Part shown: positions 49,446 through 59,744 of the stretch, in pieces
Position numbering within the stretch: the stretch's first letter is position 1
How the letters are laid out: each line of letters opens with the position of its first letter
NCBI GenBank assembly: GCA_014885115.2
Contig: WKLE02002750.1
Location: 12,004-76,003, forward strand
Source of the DNA: Asterionellopsis glacialis
Taxonomy: Eukaryota; Bacillariophyta; Plagiogrammaphyceae; Rhaphoneidales; Asterionellopsidaceae
DNA length: 64,000 nucleotides
Reading direction: 5' to 3'
Program-made: the position numbers and the translations under genes
Notes under the pieces: model-generated
The model's input: the letters and a program-made list of their open reading frames with translations, nothing else
Database searches by the model: none
Told to the model about the DNA's origin: nothing

Positions 49446-50579
49446 GGACATACTAAAATTGTGACATCCATTGCATGGTCGCCAGATGGGCAACGATTGG
49501 CTTCCGGGTCAGCGGACAACACTATTCGAATATGGAACCCTTACACTGGTGATTATAAAATATTTTTTGAAGGACATGCAAGACTTATGGGATCCATTTC
49601 ATGGTCACCAGATGGTCAACAATTGGCCTCTGGATCAAAGGACCAAACCATTCGAATTTGGAACACCAACACCGGTGTTTGTGAAAGGACAATGGAAGGA
49701 CATACCAGACTTGTGGAATCAATTGCATGGTCACCAGATGGTCAACGATTTGCTACTGGATCATGGGATAAAACAATTCGAATTTGGGATACCAACACTG
49801 GTGAATGTGAAAGAATATTGAAGGGACATACCATCAATGTGACATCCATAGCATGGTCGCCGGATAGTCAGCGAATGGTTTCTGGATCAGTGGACCAAAC
49901 CATTCGAATTTGGGATACCAACACTGGTGAATGTATAAGAATATTGAAGGGACATACTATCTATGTGACGTCCGTTTCATGGTCACCAGATGGTCAACGA
50001 TTGGCTTCTGGGGCAAGGGACCAAACCATTCGAATTTGGGACACCAACACAGGTGCATGTCAAAGAACATTAAGGAAACATAGTAACTGGATTGGAGCCA
50101 TATCGTGGTCACCAGATGGTCAACGATTGGCTTCTGGATCATGGGACAACAGTATACGAATTTGGGACACCAACACGGGTAAATGTAAAATAACATTGAA
50201 GGGGCATACCATTTATGTGACATCCATTGCATGGTCACCAGATGGTCAACAATTGGCCTCTGAATCAGCGGACAACACTATTCGAATTTGGGATACCGAT
50301 ACTGATGATAGTGAAAGGGTAATAGACGGACATAGTAGACTTGTGGAATCCATTTCGTGGTCAACAGATGGACAACGATTGGCCTCTGGATCAAACGACA
50401 ATACCATTCGAATTTGGAACACCACCACTGGTGAATGTGAGAGGACAATAAAATGACATAGTGACAGGGTGACATCCATTGCATGGTCATCAGATGGTGA
50501 AAGATTAGCTTCCGTGTCAGAGGACAGAACCATTCGAATTTGGACTACTTTAACGGGATACTGCTTAACGAAATATGAT
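49446..50579 (+). repeat. Nine WD40 repeats, exact 126-bp period
   Basis: The Gly-His codon pair recurs at 49446, 49572, 49698, 49824, 49950, 50076 (Lys-His here), 50202, 50328 and 50454 (stop-His): exactly 126 bp each time. Units share IAWSPDGQRLASGS and TIRIWDTNTGEC almost unchanged, also at the DNA level, indicating recent duplication or gene conversion. Confidence 0.93.
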
Positions 50580-50798
50580 GCAAACACTCATTCTTTTCCT
50601 CCTGATGATTTTGATTATCTTCCTGGAGCCAAAAACGATGTTAGCAGTCTTGACAATTTCATGGGCAGTGATTCTGTAGTTGCTGGGATTGACTGTAAGA
50701 ATGTCACAGTTAATGGTGACACTGCCTGCGCTATTTACGGTGATAAAAATATTTCTTTTTTCAAGCTCATGAAACAGGAACTTGGAAATGAAGTATAA

Positions 50799-51444
50799 GT
50801 AAAAATACGGTAATCATTGGCTTAAAACAGCTTCACTTGTTAATGTATCATCGCACTCACTGAGGTTCGTTACCAAAACTTGTCATTTCTTGTACGTATG
50901 CGCTGAATGTACTTCAAGAATACTAAATGTGCAGATGCAGAATGAAACCTTCATGATGTCCTTTTTTCCAAAAAGAAACAGTTATGAACAAGTCCCATTG
51001 TCGGATAATAATGGTCTTCTTTGGAGAAATGGAAAGGGGAACGTTGATTTCGAAAGAATCATGTAAAGAGCCATGCCCTATTCTCGATAGCGCCTTTATA
51101 TAACCCTGAAGTTTAGATTGAGAAGGGGATTTTAACGCAGAATCAATTCTGAGCACCTATACAAACATGTTGGTCGCAGATGGAAGAATCTCGTATCAGC
51201 CCCAGATAGTACAGCAAAAAGTAAATAATTGCCAATCCCAGACTCGATGGCAACTAAATATTTCTGGTCACAAGAAATTGAAAGATAAGGGATCCAGTAA
51301 AAAAACCAAGGTTCGCCACAGTACAAAATCAATGGTAATTTCAATATTGAGAGGTCAAGAACAACAAGAATGATGCTACATGGCAGTCGTATCATCTGCT
51401 TCTCTCCTGACAATTCAAAAAAATATAATGTTGGCTCTATCTTT
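50799..51444. other. Intergenic between NACHT-WD40 and PDZ genes
   Basis: Convergent 3' flanks. Two overlapping opposite-strand frames are present, but the minus one starts without ATG and neither resembles a family. Confidence 0.45.
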
Positions 51445-52155
51445 CTAGGTTCTCTCTAAAATCAGGTCGATTGTTTGGCCTAGCCCCTCATCTTTCGTGC
51501 AAGATAGAGAAACAATGTCTATGATACCATCTCCCTGTCGCACCCCAGTTGCAGATACATTACAACTATATGTTGTTCCACCTTTATCTGTTGAAAAGAT
51601 ACCGAAAAATCTTACTAAACATCTGTTTCCGTCTTCCTGAACGCCTGCACCAATGACGATTTCAACATTCAAAAGATCGCCAAGTCTTCCATCTTTACGA
51701 ATTTGCCGTACTGCAGCTCGGACTACCGAGTCTGTAAGCATGGCTTCTTCAGGAGAAAGGCGACTCGCTAGAGTTTTTGCAATGTCCATCCTTCCAAGGC
51801 CATCCCCAAGAGTGAGACGGAGTTGTTCTGGTGCCGACACAAGCTCAAAATCACTTGTGGAAACATCTTGACCATCAACCTCTAGCAAAACATCGCCTGG
51901 TGCAACATTTCCACTTTCAGCAGCTGTACCTCCCTCTACAAGTGACTCTACCTGAACACCAGGTTCGCCAGCCTCACGCTCCTCGAGAATGATCCCTAGT
52001 GGTTTTGTAAGTTCCACCGTGAAATCGCCGAGTGCCATTGACCACGAAGAAGTTGGGCTTTGAAAGTCTCTGTTAGAAACCCAACCATGATTTCTATTAT
52101 GCCCAATGAATGCTGTTGCAAAACTAGAGATTAGTATTAAGATTAGGAACTGCAT
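51445..52155 (-). CDS. Plastid-targeted PDZ-domain protein
   Basis: 236 residues from the ATG at 52155, which starts a signal peptide MQFLILILISSFATA-FIGHN with Phe after the cleavage site, the diatom plastid motif. The frame stays open upstream through ATGs at 52176, 52188 and 52275, so the annotated start may be longer. Residues ~40-110 form a PDZ-like domain (PLGIILEEREAGEPGVQVES, EGGTAAESGNVAPGDVLLEV, GQDVSTSDFEL). The remainder (~110-236) is an unrecognised domain with DILLNVEIVIGAG-like strands. PDZ domains bind C-terminal peptides; partners are unknown. It is divergent from the DUF1499 gene ~0.5 kb away, also with a plastid presequence. Confidence 0.78.
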   Translation of the reverse strand: MQFLILILISSFATAFIGHNRNHGWVSNRDFQSPTSSWSMALGDFTVELTKPLGIILEEREAGEPGVQVESLVEGGTAAESGNVAPGDVLLEVDGQDVSTSDFELVSAPEQLRLTLGDGLGRMDIAKTLASRLSPEEAMLTDSVVRAAVRQIRKDGRLGDLLNVEIVIGAGVQEDGNRCLVRFFGIFSTDKGGTTYSCNVSATGVRQGDGIIDIVSLSCTKDEGLGQTIDLILERT

Positions 52156-52188
52156 TGATTTCGTTTGCTCCGTCATGGTGTTTCTCAT

Positions 52189-52643
52189 CCGATTGCCATC
52201 AAAAAAATAAAAATCATGGGGTACAGACAGTATGGTAGGAAACTGTGTGATGTTTGGAGGGAATGCTGACGTCATTATTTTAGCTAAAAAGTTTCAAAAG
52301 TTCGAAAGTGGAGGGTCTGTCGTTGGTGGGCGGGGATTTGCCATCAGCGTGTGTCCGTAGTTTTCAGGTGTCAGGGCCTTCAATAGGATCTACGTACCTG
52401 TACCTGGTAGGACCATAGAAGCCCTACCGGTACGCACTGCAATTGTACTATTCCTACGTAGTCTATCAGAAAAATATGTCCTACCTTCGAGGTAATTTCT
52501 TTGGTAATCAAAGATTTCAAGATACACATCAACCAGTACTGGTACAAGTGAATGAATCATCATATTATTAATTATCGTCTCGATCACTTCTGTTCGATGG
52601 CTCAACGTCAGAGTACACATCATATAAGATTATTTTGTTTACA
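52189..52643. promoter_or_regulatory. Divergent region between two plastid-protein genes
   Basis: It holds the start regions of the PDZ and DUF1499 genes. A GTACCTGTACCTGGTAGG stretch lies at ~52394-52411. An antisense short frame here is not supported. Confidence 0.4.
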
Positions 52644-53192
52644 ATGAAGGTTTCCGTATTGATTCTAGCATTGACCGCTTCTGCAGCAAATGCTTATTCG
52701 GTAAGCAGCAGTCGTCGCCAAGTGTTCCAAAAAGCCTTTGGAACTGCTGCTGCCGTTGCTGTGGCTTCTCCTCAGCTTGCTCAAGCTTTGGAACAATGTC
52801 CTAGTGGATCTAATAATTGTGTCCGTACAACATGGACACCTCCTTCGGGGACTAGTAAGGCTGATGCTGCCAAGGCTGTACGGGATGCGCTTTTAGCCTA
52901 TCCTCAAGAAGGACAAAATGATGTTGATGGTGGCGGATGGACCATTGCGGAAGATGACTTGGACGGTTCTGGGAAGGCAAGAGTAGAGTACAAATCAAGT
53001 GGCAAGAAATTTTTCGCCAAGGCCTTCAACGGTGGAAAGCCATTTGTAGATGATTTGAAAATTGAAATCAACGACAGCGGTGTTGTAGCAATCAAGTCTC
53101 AATCGCGTGTAGGTGATTCTGACTTTGGTGTCAACAAAGCACGTGTATCCTACCTTGCTGCTGGTCTGCAGTCGAAAGGATGGGGTATCTAA
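52644..53192 (+). CDS. DUF1499 protein, probable thylakoid lumen
   Basis: 182 residues from the ATG at 52644; the frame extends 9 bases upstream only through a TTG. The leader MKVSVLILALTASAANA is a signal peptide. It is followed by SSRRQVFQKAFG and a second hydrophobic stretch AAAVAVASPQLAQA: a twin-Arg lumen signal. The mature part starts LEQCPSGSNNCVRTTW, with Cys pair C..C, and continues through DALLAYPQEGQNDVDGGGW and EYKSSGKKFFAKAFNGGKPF, characteristic of DUF1499 lumenal proteins. Function is unknown; some relatives are conserved in photosynthetic eukaryotes and bacteria. No intron. Confidence 0.82.
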   Translation: MKVSVLILALTASAANAYSVSSSRRQVFQKAFGTAAAVAVASPQLAQALEQCPSGSNNCVRTTWTPPSGTSKADAAKAVRDALLAYPQEGQNDVDGGGWTIAEDDLDGSGKARVEYKSSGKKFFAKAFNGGKPFVDDLKIEINDSGVVAIKSQSRVGDSDFGVNKARVSYLAAGLQSKGWGI

Positions 53193-54226
53193 GAGGGGGA
53201 ACATAAGCATTGGATAAGATATTCTACGTCGTGATTTTTTTCTGAACTTTTAATATATCCATCAGGGGTAGGAGATTCTAATGTCTATAGTCATTCTTAA
53301 ATATCAGTTCCTGTCTGCGAACTAGATCCAAATTATTAAGAAATTTGCTTTTAATTATAAACGGGTTTTATTTTGCAGTTCGAAGCTGTACTGATCGTAT
53401 CCTTTGTGAATGACGGAGGCTGATCCATTTAACAGTTTAGGTTAAGCAGTTGGCAAAACTAAGCAAAGAAAAGAATAGATATCTTGGTCAACATGAATCG
53501 ACTCAGACTCTTTTTCGGCTGCACACATCTTTGTCCTGTTTCTCCAAACCAATAGTTTGCACTTCAAAGGAGTAGTTCGCCTACTACTAGTATCCTGATT
53601 CGTGCATGTAACGATTTATTTCATCCACCTTACTCGCAGACTCACTTTATCCGGAGTTTCGTAGCATTCCTCATTTTTTACCTCTCTCTAGAAGAATAAC
53701 TTTCACACCTGCCTGGTACTGGTATGTTCCCGTCAGCTGGAAGAGTGCTGGTAGTTTGTAAAGGTTGCCTTCGGAAATAAGCAACGGGGCCTATTTTTGC
53801 AAGCTTGACCATGTTGCTATGGTCAGCCAACTCTTCAAGCTTGGTGATAATAAGCAAAGTTGCTTATAAACGTTATATTTAACCGTCAAGGTTAATTTTT
53901 TGACAGATACCCCTGACGTCATAATAAAGTCATGAAATAAGCAACAGCACATTATTTTTTCAAGCTTGATGTTGCGTATGAGGGTCCGAAATTTCAAGCT
54001 GGACCTCTAAAGCAACGGAGCGTTGCTAATCCCCGAGGGCAATCTGTAGTGCCCAACTCAATTTTGCCTCCACCTCTCGGTGTTCTGAAAGATGACCGTC
54101 AGCTCTTGTTTCGCTTTCCTCTGAAAAGAACTTGAGTCTGTTTGTTTGTTAAATTTTCTGAGAGCTTCATTGAATCACAAGGATCGGTTCCAGAATACTG
54201 CACGTATTTGAGGTTTCGTGGAAACG
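53193..54226. other. Intergenic with hairpin-forming segments
   Basis: The 5' half is AT-rich and unremarkable. From 53790 to 54050 several short inverted repeats and recurring TTTCAAGCTTG / GCAACG words occur (see findings). No coding frame is supported. Confidence 0.55.
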
Positions 54227-54769
54227 ATGACGGGTGGTAGCATGGAGGAAAATCTCTTGCCCTTTCGCCTTCTGGGGGGCTTCAATGCCGCTGAACTTTG
54301 GACGCTGAACAACTTGGTCATGATTAGCTGGTTATCAATGGCATTCGCACCACGCTGGAAGTATACACCATCCATTGTCGTGACTGTAGCTCTTATGCAC
54401 TCCTTCATTTATTCTGCAGGTTTTCTATCCTTGGTCTTATTCGAAAACATGAATGAAATTAATGAAGATGGTGTACAACCATCTTTTGATTCACTCCAGG
54501 GTGTCGTTGCATTATTTCAAGATCCCAACAATGTGTTCCTTGGATGGGTTCATTACTCCGCATTTGATGCGCTTGTTGGACGATCCATCTTGCTTGATTC
54601 ACTTGAGCGAAGAACATCCACTGCCATGCACTTTTGCATAGTTGTTCCGATTCTTCTTTTGACACTCCTTGCGGGTCCATTTGGGTGGATGCTATATCAA
54701 GTAGTTGGAGCACTTTCATTGTTGCCTCCAAAATGTAATGACGACCATCAAAACGACAAGAAGGAATGA
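54227..54769 (+). CDS. ABA4-like membrane protein (DUF4281)
   Basis: 180 residues from the ATG at 54227 (the frame's earlier start is GTG). Four to five hydrophobic segments: ELWTLNNLVMISWLSMAFAP, SIVVTVALMHSFIYSAGFLS, a WVHYSAFDALVGRSILLDS block, and CIVVPILLLTLLAGPFGWML. GWVHYxAFDxxVGRxIxLD and LLLTLLAGPFG are hallmarks of the ABA4/DUF4281 family; plant ABA4 is needed for neoxanthin formation in plastids. Diatoms have relatives, and their pigment role is not settled. No plastid presequence is obvious: the N-terminus is MTGGSMEENLL. The call is by motif, function by analogy. Confidence 0.75.
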   Translation: MTGGSMEENLLPFRLLGGFNAAELWTLNNLVMISWLSMAFAPRWKYTPSIVVTVALMHSFIYSAGFLSLVLFENMNEINEDGVQPSFDSLQGVVALFQDPNNVFLGWVHYSAFDALVGRSILLDSLERRTSTAMHFCIVVPILLLTLLAGPFGWMLYQVVGALSLLPPKCNDDHQNDKKE

Positions 54770-55052
54770 AGGACAAGACCTTGAAAGCGAAATCCATAAG
54801 AAATTATACTAAACCGAGTCGTTGGAGCCAAATTTTGAAGCTGAATATACAAAAAAAAGTCACTACATCGTGTTTTATTTGCATCGAAAAATAAGTGAAA
54901 GGACACTACTTGTTAACCTGCTCTAGTGCATTTTTCCATACTATGATATCTTCACGTATTTCATCGAATGTCATTGCAATGATTGAATCGTACATGGAAC
55001 GTGTCTGCTTTACAATAGAAATACAGAATCAAGCACTGCGCAGTGAATCACT

Positions 55053-56875
55053 TTAGCGTTCATCGCCATCTAACTGATGATAGGACTGTTCACGTCCAGC
55101 ACTTGTAACACTGAGAAGACCAGATGCATCAATACCATGAATGTTTCCTTCTTGATCCTCGTTTAATGTAGTGGTTTGAAGCGCACTACCCATTGTCGCA
55201 GCTGCACTGGATACACTATCGACGACACAGGAAAAGAGAGGTTGCCGTTCTGCCACACGAGCCGATTGCATTCCTCTGCCGCCGCCAGAGCCCAAAAGAC
55301 CTACCGATTCCTGGGTCCTACTTGGTGATCCTGGAGGACGCGATACACCAACTTCACCAGGTGCGGGTGGCCTAACCTGTATTCCTGGGGCAACTGTTTC
55401 CTTCTTTAAATTACCGTAACTAAATACACTTGTGATACTATCCCACCATCCCTCTTCTTGTGGTTGTTGTGTTTTTTTCTTTGCGCTGGCACGACTTCTG
55501 CGCACATCGCCCTCTTCGTACTCTTGCTTCTGCAATTCCTCAGCAAGTTTACGATCATTCGTCAACTGCGTGGCCTCTTCACGTGTCAAAGCAGCATCCT
55601 GCTTAACGACGGGTGAAACAACACTGCAAACTGGACAGTACATGAGAGTGGCATTGTCAGTCACTTGCATCCAATTATTACAGTTCATACACTGTACAAG
55701 AACAGCAGTACCGTCGGCAATAGCTTTTTTGGTGCGTTCCTGGCCATGGAGGGAAACTTGCTGACCTCCTCCTAAATCAACAACACGTCCTGCCGAAGAA
55801 CCCGTTTCAGATGCAGGCACACCAGCAGCTGGAGTGGATCGGTCTGCTGAAGCTGCTACCTGTGCTGCGGCATTACCACTGCGCAAATCGAAGTTTTCTG
55901 CTTGTGCTGCAGCAATTGCAGCTGTATTTGCGGCTTTTTCTGACTCGATACTTTCCATGATACGGCGCTGTTCGTCCATCATTGCCTTTTTTTCTTCTTC
56001 ACTCATACCGGCCCAAAGTTCATCCGTTTCTGCTCCAGTAGATACAGGTGCAGGTGCGCTATCTATGGAAGGGGGTGGGAGTACTGGCTGTTGGTTAGAA
56101 GCAAATGGTGGGGGGTGAGAGTCTAATAAATCCTCAAAGGCAGGGGCTGTGGGGGTGATTTGAGGTAATGACGCGGATACCTGACTCTGGACTTGATCCA
56201 TGACGGTATGTTCGATGGCATCAAACGAAGGAGGTGGAGCCGTAGTTTCTTCTGCAGGGGGTGGCAAAAGACTGTCATCAAACGCAGGTGGTGGTGCTGC
56301 AACAGCATCGAAATTTGGAACACTATCAATATCAGGAGGGGGTAACAATTGTTCTTCGGTCTTCGCAGTCGCAGCCTCCTCCTGTTGTTGCTGTGCCTTT
56401 TTCGCACGTTCTTGTGCTGCCATAATGCGAGCCTAATCGATATTGAATTGATCGTGAAACGAAACGACAAGAACATGAGGGAAAAGTCTTGTGACTAAAC
56501 TAGAAAGAAATTTAACAAAGAAAAATCCTGAACTGCAAACAATTCGGTTTCAAGAAATTAAATAGTATCGAGAAACACCATTCCTGCTCTTCTCTAACAC
56601 TGCAATCTACTTACCAAGAGTGCACTTTTTCCTCCCTTGACACCAGCGGCAGCGGCAGCGGCAGCACCAGCAGAACCGGGACCTGAATCTTCATCATCTG
56701 TGGCGACAGCTTCAGGAGCGGCAGTTTGTTCACTTGAAGTTCCGCCTAACATGGCCAGACGTCGCTCGAGATCTTGTACGGCATCTTGAGGTGATTTCTT
56801 CTTTGTCACCGTTTCGGCAGGAGAATGCACAGCTTCTTTATTCTCCTCTGTCGGTCGGGGTCTTGAGGCCATCAT
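55053..56875 (-). CDS. Zinc-ribbon protein with Pro-rich region, unknown function
   Basis: Exons 56615-56875 and 55053-56432 (intron 182 bp, GTAAGT..GATTAG, phase 0) give 546 residues. The start is MMASRPRPTEEN. The first exon carries DAVQDLERRLAMLGG and an Ala-rich run. Exon 2 starts with a Gln/Glu-rich helix and then a Pro-rich segment (PPPAFDDSLLPPPAEE). In the middle are a helix EEEKKAMMDEQRRIMESIES and a zinc ribbon CMNCNNWMQVTDNATLMYCPVC (CxxC..CxxC). A charged helix (KLAEELQKQEYEEGDVR) follows, and the tail is Gly/Ser-rich. No known domain besides the ribbon is recognised. A membrane or vesicle adaptor role would be a guess. Confidence 0.78.
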
Positions 56876-59027
56876 CTTGAAAGTAAAACAACAGGTAATG
56901 CAACGACAGATGCGATTGAGTTAGTCGTGTGGAAGAAAGTCTTCGTATCCTCAATGTCCTTCTAAACAGAAAGAACCTTGATCTCTGCTTCCACTTCTGC
57001 GGAGACTTTTGGGAGTTGATGCCATACCTGGTAAGACCTTGACTCCTAGAGTTCCCCTACTGTCGTCGTATGTAGGCATACGTAAGTGAAACCTATACCT
57101 GGTACCAGGGTACTTACAGTACCGTTGGTCCAAACTGTAGACGCGATTCTCTTCTCAACTGGACTTCTTTTTTTCTTTTTTCCACGATGTTCGACAGTTG
57201 TCGAAGATTGGGTCAGACACGAAACCCCGTAATTCTAGAGGTCTGAATGAATGTCTAATATGTGCTAGTACCGGGAGGAATTATTCAACCCCCCTATTTA
57301 CCTTTACAAACAAACCCCACCACCCGCCCCTCATAAGATTCAATTCGTAAGGTCATTCTGACGTTCGGAATATTGAAAATTATGTAGATACAGACAGAAA
57401 AATTTAGATGCACAGGGTACCTGGTATGTTCTCAACGGGACTCATAAATGTTCGCTTCGCCAGCGGGTTCGTGTAACTGCATGTACCGGCAGGGGTCTAA
57501 TAGAAAATTTTAATGTTAACTCTAATGAAATTAAATACAATTATGTTTCCAGATGCAAAATCTAGTCTTTGTCTTTCCATATAATATCAGACCTCTTGCC
57601 ATTATCATGAGCCGGTTGAAAGTTTGAAGACTAAAAAATTTGTTGAGTTTGAAGGTGTAATACTGATACGGGGATGCACCCGTCATCTCTGTTTCAAAAT
57701 ACCACATGACTTTTTTAATTATACTTGGATTACTTGTGTGAAAGCAACGCAATGGGGGGAGATCTATTTGAAGTTTTAGCTATATTTGTGTGCATCCGTC
57801 TACTTACTGTAGATGAAAGACTTTTGCCGAAAGCTTGGATATTTGAATATCCAAGAAAACTTGTGATGCTGCCATCGCCATTTAATTTCATTTCGGTCGG
57901 CCAAAAAATGTATTTTTGAATAATGTAGTCCAAGAGAGTTGGTCGGTTACCAATACAAAGTCAAGAACTAAAAGAATGCTATTTAGAGTTTATTTATTAA
58001 GTCTCCTTGTCGTGCCCCATTGTGAAAGCAATCTTTTGATTCCGATGTAACTGATTTCATAGTTATTGTAGAACCTTCTTCAAATTAGAAAGCACAAGGA
58101 CCGAGATTGCGCTTTGATGATTAAAACAGTAGGACTTCTTCCTTTAGGGAATCTAGACCATTGGCCTGTTTCTAGTAGTCTACAAGCTTTTTCATCCAAC
58201 AACATATTTTCACTTAGTAATGTGACATGGCTGTTCATCATCTTTAGCAATACTCTAAAGAATGGTATCCTTTTGTTTGGAAGCTTAGCTGATGTACCAG
58301 GTACACAACGGTAAAGTACCTCTGGAGTCAGTAATATTTTCAGCAAAATAATTCTGTACAACTCCGACTGGTAGTAAGTAGCCTACACAGATACTTCTAG
58401 TTCCTTGACAATCTTCATAGTAATGTGGTTTAATTTTGTATAAAATACGATATCTGTGTACACTCCGATGGAGCGCAAAAGGTATCTTTATTTTCCAAAA
58501 AAATGTTAAAACGATTCAACAGATTCATCAATTCAGTCACGAGTGCTGTTATGTGTTAACACTTAAAATCTATTCTGGATTTGCACTACATAGAGTCATC
58601 GAGGTTAAAAATGATCAACTGAATTGACAAATTAATATTTATTATCGTTGTCGTGATATCCTACCGCAAATATAGTACAATAGCCATTAATATAATGTAC
58701 TACTCCTATTCCTGTTCGTTTCTCCGAACGTTTCCAATGCGCGAGCCCAACTTTCATTAGTCAAAACCTTTATGTATATTTATCGATTCATTCAATGGCA
58801 TCCGATTTCAAGGGCGCAATTTTTCTTAGATATATTCATTGACATATATGTATATTGAACCTTTTTCGAAAATTTCCATCGTTCTTTTGGAAAGTTTTTG
58901 GAAAGTTGCTTTGTATACCTAAAAAGAATGTGTGGGATTCTTCGACAAAGTTTGCTATAAAATACTGCTCACAAAAATTGTTGGTCTTCTTATTGTAAAT
59001 AATTTATAAATCAATCTCGAGGCGAAG
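56876..59027. other. Gene-poor stretch
   Basis: No supported gene. It contains TACCTGGTACCAGGGTAC (57094), a copy at 57418 and one at 58295. Minus-strand frames at 57530-57933 and 58080-58361 look weakly protein-like but start without ATG and do not resemble a family; they may be remnants. Confidence 0.5.
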
Positions 59028-59744
59028 ATGTTAGATACAAATATGATCTCTGACCAGCTCCCTATTTTGGAACTTACAACTGAACTGAATAATATTGGAG
59101 TGCATCTACTTCAGGGAGGAGCACACAAACGAGCTATGAAAACATTCATGTTTGCCATGGATTTCATGGCACACGCTGTCGATTCTCGGCCAGTTTCTGA
59201 GCGACTTGCTAGCCAGTGTTTAATTCAGGCAGAAGCCTGGCTTCAAGAAGTTGACTGCGACAAGATCAACGTGTATATGTATGATAGTATCAATGGATTT
59301 CAAGAGTTTCGAGGATCACCATCCTCCCCTTCCATCGAAATGTCAGATCCTATCCTTTTCAACACCTTCCAAGGAAAGGCAAAATTACAACATCAAGATG
59401 TCACGACCTCCATACTGTTTTACAACGTAGCACTCGCCCACATTCGTTCCTACGACCAATGCTATGTAGAAAAACAAAGCTCGTGCACTTTTGGTACTGT
59501 CAATCTTTTGGAAATGAGTTTAGACTTCATCACTGATGAAGAATGCTCAGCCGCCTACGAGCATAAAAAGTTTTTAGCAACCTTAGTGTTAAATGAACTT
59601 ATGGACTTACAAGTCGAACTAGGTATGCACGATGAAGCCAATACAAGCTTGCAATGGCTTGTGCGCCTTGATGAGTTGTTTGACAAGGATAAAGAGCCTC
59701 TACAAGCTTACGATTCTATCATTTTCATGCCACCAGCGGCATAA
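59028..59744 (+). CDS. TPR-like helical protein, unknown function
   Basis: 238 residues in one exon, ATG at 59028. Helical pairs suggest a TPR-like fold: LTTELNNIGVHLLQGG followed by HKRAMKTFMFAMDFMAHAVD, later LFYNVALAHIRSYDQCY, and NLLEMSLDFITDEECSA with KKFLATLVLNELMDLQVELG near the end. The Ala-His/Leu spacing LNNIGVHLLQGGAHKRAMKTF is typical of diatom TPR-like proteins, which I recall as repeated families of unknown function. The tail ends YDSIIFMPPAA. No signal peptide or membrane helix is seen. Confidence 0.75.
   Translation: MLDTNMISDQLPILELTTELNNIGVHLLQGGAHKRAMKTFMFAMDFMAHAVDSRPVSERLASQCLIQAEAWLQEVDCDKINVYMYDSINGFQEFRGSPSSPSIEMSDPILFNTFQGKAKLQHQDVTTSILFYNVALAHIRSYDQCYVEKQSSCTFGTVNLLEMSLDFITDEECSAAYEHKKFLATLVLNELMDLQVELGMHDEANTSLQWLVRLDELFDKDKEPLQAYDSIIFMPPAA

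Larger units (their letters stand above)
47497..50798 (+). pseudogene. NACHT-WD40 STAND NTPase, interrupted (gap and two in-frame stops)
   Basis: The ATG at 47497 opens a NACHT module: Walker A GMAGLGKTT (~residues 101-109), Walker B YVILIDAVDEC (~205) and sensor LFVTTRPEVP, then an ORC/winged-helix-like region. An assembly gap (49149-49190) breaks the frame. After it a different frame continues from 49191 (INHNVPYECHECFKLCRFLQ) through a linker into nine WD40 repeats, ending at 50798. This frame has a TAA at 49341-49343 and a TGA at 50454-50456, where repeat 9 should read GGA (Gly-His). STAND NTPases of this kind act as ligand-triggered switches in signalling and immunity-like recognition. 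Less than 100 residues precede the NACHT, so no effector domain is visible. It may be a recent pseudogene, an allele, or a base-call artefact. Confidence 0.82.

Noticed and set aside
57531..57933. Two overlapping minus-strand frames
   Set aside because: Both begin at TTG, and the peptides resemble nothing I know; possibly remnants, not listed as genes.
58080..58361. 93-codon minus-strand frame
   Set aside because: It starts at TTG and runs through a copy of the dispersed palindrome (58295); no family seen.
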